From the NCBI GenBank assembly GCA_900549745.1, contig URPJ01000006.1:30697-94696 (forward strand): a DNA stretch of 64,000 nt. The letters are read 5' to 3'. The notes under the pieces are model-generated. The model ran no database searches. It worked only from the letters and a program-made list of their open reading frames with translations, and was not told the DNA's origin. How positions within the stretch are numbered: position 1 is the stretch's first letter; each line of letters opens with the position of its first letter. The translations under genes and the position numbers were made by a program. Shown in pieces: positions 61,328 through 64,000 of the stretch. Source of the stretch: an uncultured Collinsella sp. (GTDB lineage: Bacteria > Actinomycetota > Coriobacteriia > Coriobacteriales > Coriobacteriaceae).

Positions 61328-62260
61328 ATGATTTACACGCTCACTGCTAATCCCGCCATTGATTACAACATCGCCTGCGACGGCCTTACTGCCAATACCG
61401 TCACGCGTACCCGCAATGCCGTCTACACGCCCAACGGCAAAGGCCTCAACGTCTCGTTTACGCTTGACCACTATGGTGTCGACACCACGATCCTGGGTTT
61501 CTTCGCCGGCTTCTCGGGTGAGTTTATCGTTAAGGGCGCCGAGGCCCTGGGCGTGCCCGTCAAGCCCGTGTGGACCGACGGTATTACGCGCGTCAATGTG
61601 TTCCTCAACGCCGGTCCCGACACCGAGTACAACATGGTCAATGCCGGTGCCGCCATCAATGAGGCCAACGAGCAGGAGATGTTTGAACTTATCGATTCGC
61701 TCGATGACATGACCTGCCTGGTCATCAGCGGCTCGCTGCCTCCCAACACTTCCGAGGGCTTCTTGGCCGAGGTCCTGCGCCGTGTCAAGGCCAAGGGGGC
61801 CGAGTTCGTCCTCGACATCTCGAGCCATCAGCTGGCAGACCTCATTGCTCTGGAGCCACTGCTGATCAAGCCCAATGACGACGAGCTGCTTGACATCTTT
61901 GGCATCAAGGTGAGCGGTGGCGACGACGAGTCCGTCAAGGGCGCTATGGCCGAGCTGCACGCCAAGGGTGCCAAGAACGTGCTGCTGACCCTTGGTGGCG
62001 CCGGTGCGTACTTCTCCAACGGCGAGCATATCTGGTTTGCCAACCGCACCTTCGACGTCAAGCTGCTGTCGACGGTGTGCGCCGGCGATTCCTCGCTCGC
62101 TGCCTTCCTGTCCGTGTGGCACGACGCCCCCGAGCGCGTCGAGGACGCCCTGCGCCTTTCGATGGCCACTGGCGCCAACGTGGTCGAGTGCCCCGGTCTG
62201 GGTGATTTTGCCAAGGTGGACGAATATAAGAAGCACATCGAGGTTCGCCAGGTCTGCTAG
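61328..62260 (+). CDS. 1-Phosphofructokinase-like PfkB kinase (copy 2)
   Basis: 310 aa from ATG 61328. A diverged relative of the previous gene: ANPAIDYNIACDG, TPNGKGLNVSFTL, and CAGDSSLAAF with the more standard GDS. Same likely fructose-1-phosphate reaction, but differences in the substrate loop and the dividing terminator suggest separate regulation or substrate. It was probably born by tandem duplication. Confidence 0.88.
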   Translation: MIYTLTANPAIDYNIACDGLTANTVTRTRNAVYTPNGKGLNVSFTLDHYGVDTTILGFFAGFSGEFIVKGAEALGVPVKPVWTDGITRVNVFLNAGPDTEYNMVNAGAAINEANEQEMFELIDSLDDMTCLVISGSLPPNTSEGFLAEVLRRVKAKGAEFVLDISSHQLADLIALEPLLIKPNDDELLDIFGIKVSGGDDESVKGAMAELHAKGAKNVLLTLGGAGAYFSNGEHIWFANRTFDVKLLSTVCAGDSSLAAFLSVWHDAPERVEDALRLSMATGANVVECPGLGDFAKVDEYKKHIEVRQVC

Positions 62261-62293
62261 TTCCGGCACCTTGTCTGAATAGTTTGATTATTT

Positions 62294-62327
62294 CGCATCC
62301 GTCTTAGACTAGGACGGATGCGTTTTT
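62294..62327 (+). terminator. Terminator after copy 2
   Basis: CGCATCCGTC with GACGGATGCG, a 9-nt loop and TTTTT. Confidence 0.88.
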
Positions 62328-62424
62328 GTTTATCGGACTTGCGTGTGCAGTGGAGGCTGTTTCTTGCTAGACTTCTTGCAGACGCAATCGATAGCCAATT
62401 TGATAGTCGCAGGAGGCCATAGGC

Positions 62425-63819
62425 ATGTGCAATGTTTCGCTCAACGGTACTCAACCGTCCGATGCGTCCCTGCGCGTCCTGCGCGCGCTTGAGGCGGCTG
62501 GTCTTGAGGCTTGGTACGTGGGCGGTTGGGTGCGCGACGCCCTGATGGGGTACCCCAGCCACGATGTTGATATGTGCTGTAGCGGCCTGTGGCAGGAGTC
62601 CAAAGCGGCGCTCGAGGCCGCCGGCATCGCGGTTGTGGAGTCGGGCATTAAATTTGGCGGAATCACGGCTATTTCCGATGGCGAGCGTATCGAGGTCACC
62701 ACGTACCGTCTGGATGGCTTTTACACCGATGGTCGCCATCCCCAGAGTGTGGAGCGTGCCGCCTCGCTCGAGGACGATCTGGCGCGCCGCGACTTTACCG
62801 TCAATGCCATGGCCTGGCATCCCGAGCGCGGGCTTGTCGACCGCTACGACGGCCAGGGTGACTTGGAGCGCAAGCTGATTCGCGCTGTCGGCGATCCCAA
62901 GCGTCGCTTTAACGAGGACGCCCTGCGCATGCTGCGTGCGGTGCGCTTTGCCTGCCGTCTGGACTTTATGATTGAGCCCGAGACCAAGCGTGCGCTTGCC
63001 GAGTGCGCGCCGCTGCTCGAAGCCGTGGCGCGTGAGCGTGTGGGTATTGAGCTCGAGGGCATTCTTTCGACCGGTCATGGGGGAGACGCGATGCTCCGCT
63101 ATCCCGAGCTTATCTGCGCCGCCGTGCCCGAGTTGGCAGCGGGTCGCGGGTTTGATCAGCGCAGTGTCTATCATGCGTTTAACGTCTACGTGCATATCGC
63201 CCGTGTGCTGACGGTGGCGGGGGAGCTCGCGCTGTGTGACGGCGTCGCGCCCTCGTCGAGCCTTATGTGGGCGGCGTTTTTGCACGATGTGTCCAAGCCC
63301 GAGTGCTTCACGGTCGATCACGCCGGCAGCGGACACTTCTACGGTCATCCCGAGCTCGGCGCCAAGAAGGCGCGCGTCATTATGGATCGCCTGGCCCTCT
63401 CGCACGACTTGGTGCGCGACGTGTGCCTGCTCATCAAATACCATGACAAGCCGCTGCGCCCCGAGCGCTCCTGCCTGCTCAATATGATGCGCGCGCTTTC
63501 GGGTGAGGGCGTCGACACGGCCCGCCTGATTGACGAGCTCATGGACCTTAAGCGTGCCGACACACTTGGCAAGGCCCCGTCGTGCTTCTATTATGTTGAG
63601 ACGATTGAGGAGATGCGCGCGCTGGCGCACGAGCTGCTGAAGGCAGGGGAGCCCTATACGCTCAAGATGCTCGCCATCAACGGCGGCGACCTGATCCGTG
63701 CCGGAGTCAAGCCCGGGCCGGAACTGGGTCAGCTTCTCAACTCCGCCCTCGACGCCGTGATCGAAGACGATATTCCCAACGAGCGCGAAGCTCTTTTGGT
63801 TCATCTCAACTTGAATTAG
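62425..63819 (+). CDS. cca: CCA-adding tRNA nucleotidyltransferase
   Basis: 464 aa from ATG 62425 after AGGAGG. Restores the 3' CCA of tRNA. Head domain: VGGWVRDALMGYPSHDVDM with the catalytic DxD, and the RRDFTVNAMA motif, then RFNEDALRMLRAVRFA. The C-terminal HD domain has LHDVSKPECF and HPELGAKKAR, as in poly(A)-polymerase-type family members with phosphohydrolase activity. Since tRNA-Asn here encodes CCA, it serves repair and other tRNAs. Confidence 0.93.
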   Translation: MCNVSLNGTQPSDASLRVLRALEAAGLEAWYVGGWVRDALMGYPSHDVDMCCSGLWQESKAALEAAGIAVVESGIKFGGITAISDGERIEVTTYRLDGFYTDGRHPQSVERAASLEDDLARRDFTVNAMAWHPERGLVDRYDGQGDLERKLIRAVGDPKRRFNEDALRMLRAVRFACRLDFMIEPETKRALAECAPLLEAVARERVGIELEGILSTGHGGDAMLRYPELICAAVPELAAGRGFDQRSVYHAFNVYVHIARVLTVAGELALCDGVAPSSSLMWAAFLHDVSKPECFTVDHAGSGHFYGHPELGAKKARVIMDRLALSHDLVRDVCLLIKYHDKPLRPERSCLLNMMRALSGEGVDTARLIDELMDLKRADTLGKAPSCFYYVETIEEMRALAHELLKAGEPYTLKMLAINGGDLIRAGVKPGPELGQLLNSALDAVIEDDIPNEREALLVHLNLN

Positions 63820-63883
63820 CTACCAAGTTTACCTGCGTATTCCATAACCTGCCGACAATTTTTCGGCAATTTGGAATTTCTTC

Positions 63884-63912
63884 TTGCGCTGACGTTTTTT
63901 GTCCCGTAATAT
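63884..63912 (+). promoter_or_regulatory. Promoter of tRNA-Glu
   Basis: TTGCGC (63884-63889) and TAATAT (63907-63912) with the ideal 17-nt spacing, 34 nt before the tRNA. Confidence 0.65.
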
Positions 63913-63946
63913 ATTTCCTCGCAGCACGGCAGTGCAGATGTCATGT

Positions 63947-64000
63947 GGCCCGTTCGTCTAGCGGTTTAGGACGCCGCCCTCTCAAGGCGGAGATCACCAG
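63947..64000 (+). tRNA. tRNA-Glu (anticodon CTC), 3' end beyond window
   Basis: Acceptor GGCCCGT, D arm GTCT...AGGAC, and an anticodon stem CCGCC/GGCGG with loop CTCTCAA, anticodon CTC. The window ends in the T-arm start, so the 3' half of the acceptor stem cannot be checked. Confidence 0.88.

Overview
The window is 64 kb of GC-rich, densely packed bacterial chromosome. Protein families, gene order and sequence style suggest an actinobacterium of the class Coriobacteriia, most like Collinsella. This is inferred from recall of family sequences; no database search was possible. Almost everything is core housekeeping. I see no prophage, insertion sequence, CRISPR array, rRNA operon or large mobile island. 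The accessory signal lies in small palindromic intergenic repeats, a few decayed or diverged genes, RNA leaders and one fused metal-associated regulator.

Layout from left to right. 1-3.4 kb: end of dnaG, rpoD and tRNA-Asn. 3.5-8.9 kb: Asp23-family gene, fakA-like gene, recG, rsmD, coaD. 9-18.4 kb: coiled-coil protein, DUF177 protein, rpmF, plsX, acpP, rnc, smc, ftsY, ffh, an order shared with Gram-positive bacteria but without fabD/fabG. 18.5-26.4 kb: a DUF134-NifX fusion with a His/Cys tail facing two matching operators, thyA-folA, an rRNA/tRNA methyltransferase, a MATE transporter, a broken corrinoid adenosyltransferase gene, ftsH and a DUF523 protein. 26.4-32.8 kb: a glycerol-dehydrogenase-like gene, an isoleucine T-box leader with ileS, lspA and an RluD-like gene. 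32.9-40.9 kb: membrane glycosyltransferase, prepilin-type peptidase, dgt, rarA, then an operon of a DUF948-like protein, an RsbW-like protein, an alternative sigma factor and an AI-2E transporter; a small membrane protein faces the other way. 41-54.3 kb: alaS-ruvX-mltG-yqeG-like-aroK-aroB-like, then pepP-like, efp, asp23-nusB-xseB-tlyA-nadK-recN. 54.3-62.3 kb: a sugar-PTS block (RpiR regulator, fructose EIIBCA, HPr, EI, two 1-phosphofructokinase-like genes). 62.4-64 kb: cca and the start of tRNA-Glu.

The PTS block forms one pathway: EI and HPr pass phosphate to the EIIBCA permease, which imports fructose as fructose-1-phosphate, and the PfkB kinases then make fructose-1,6-bisphosphate. The divergent RpiR gene is the obvious regulator.

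I did not find a large undescribed system. The most interesting signals are: (1) several short intergenic palindromes with different arms but a common GGGAC/GTCCC core, resembling REP elements, one of which abuts the broken adenosyltransferase gene; (2) the DUF134-NifX-His/Cys fusion with paired TGACATATGTCA-type operators; (3) an AroB-like protein that has lost the metal-binding motifs, next to an intact shikimate kinase; (4) an RsbW-like protein without the usual ATP-binding boxes beside its sigma factor; (5) a roughly 150-nt hairpin before ptsH and a structured region after ileS.
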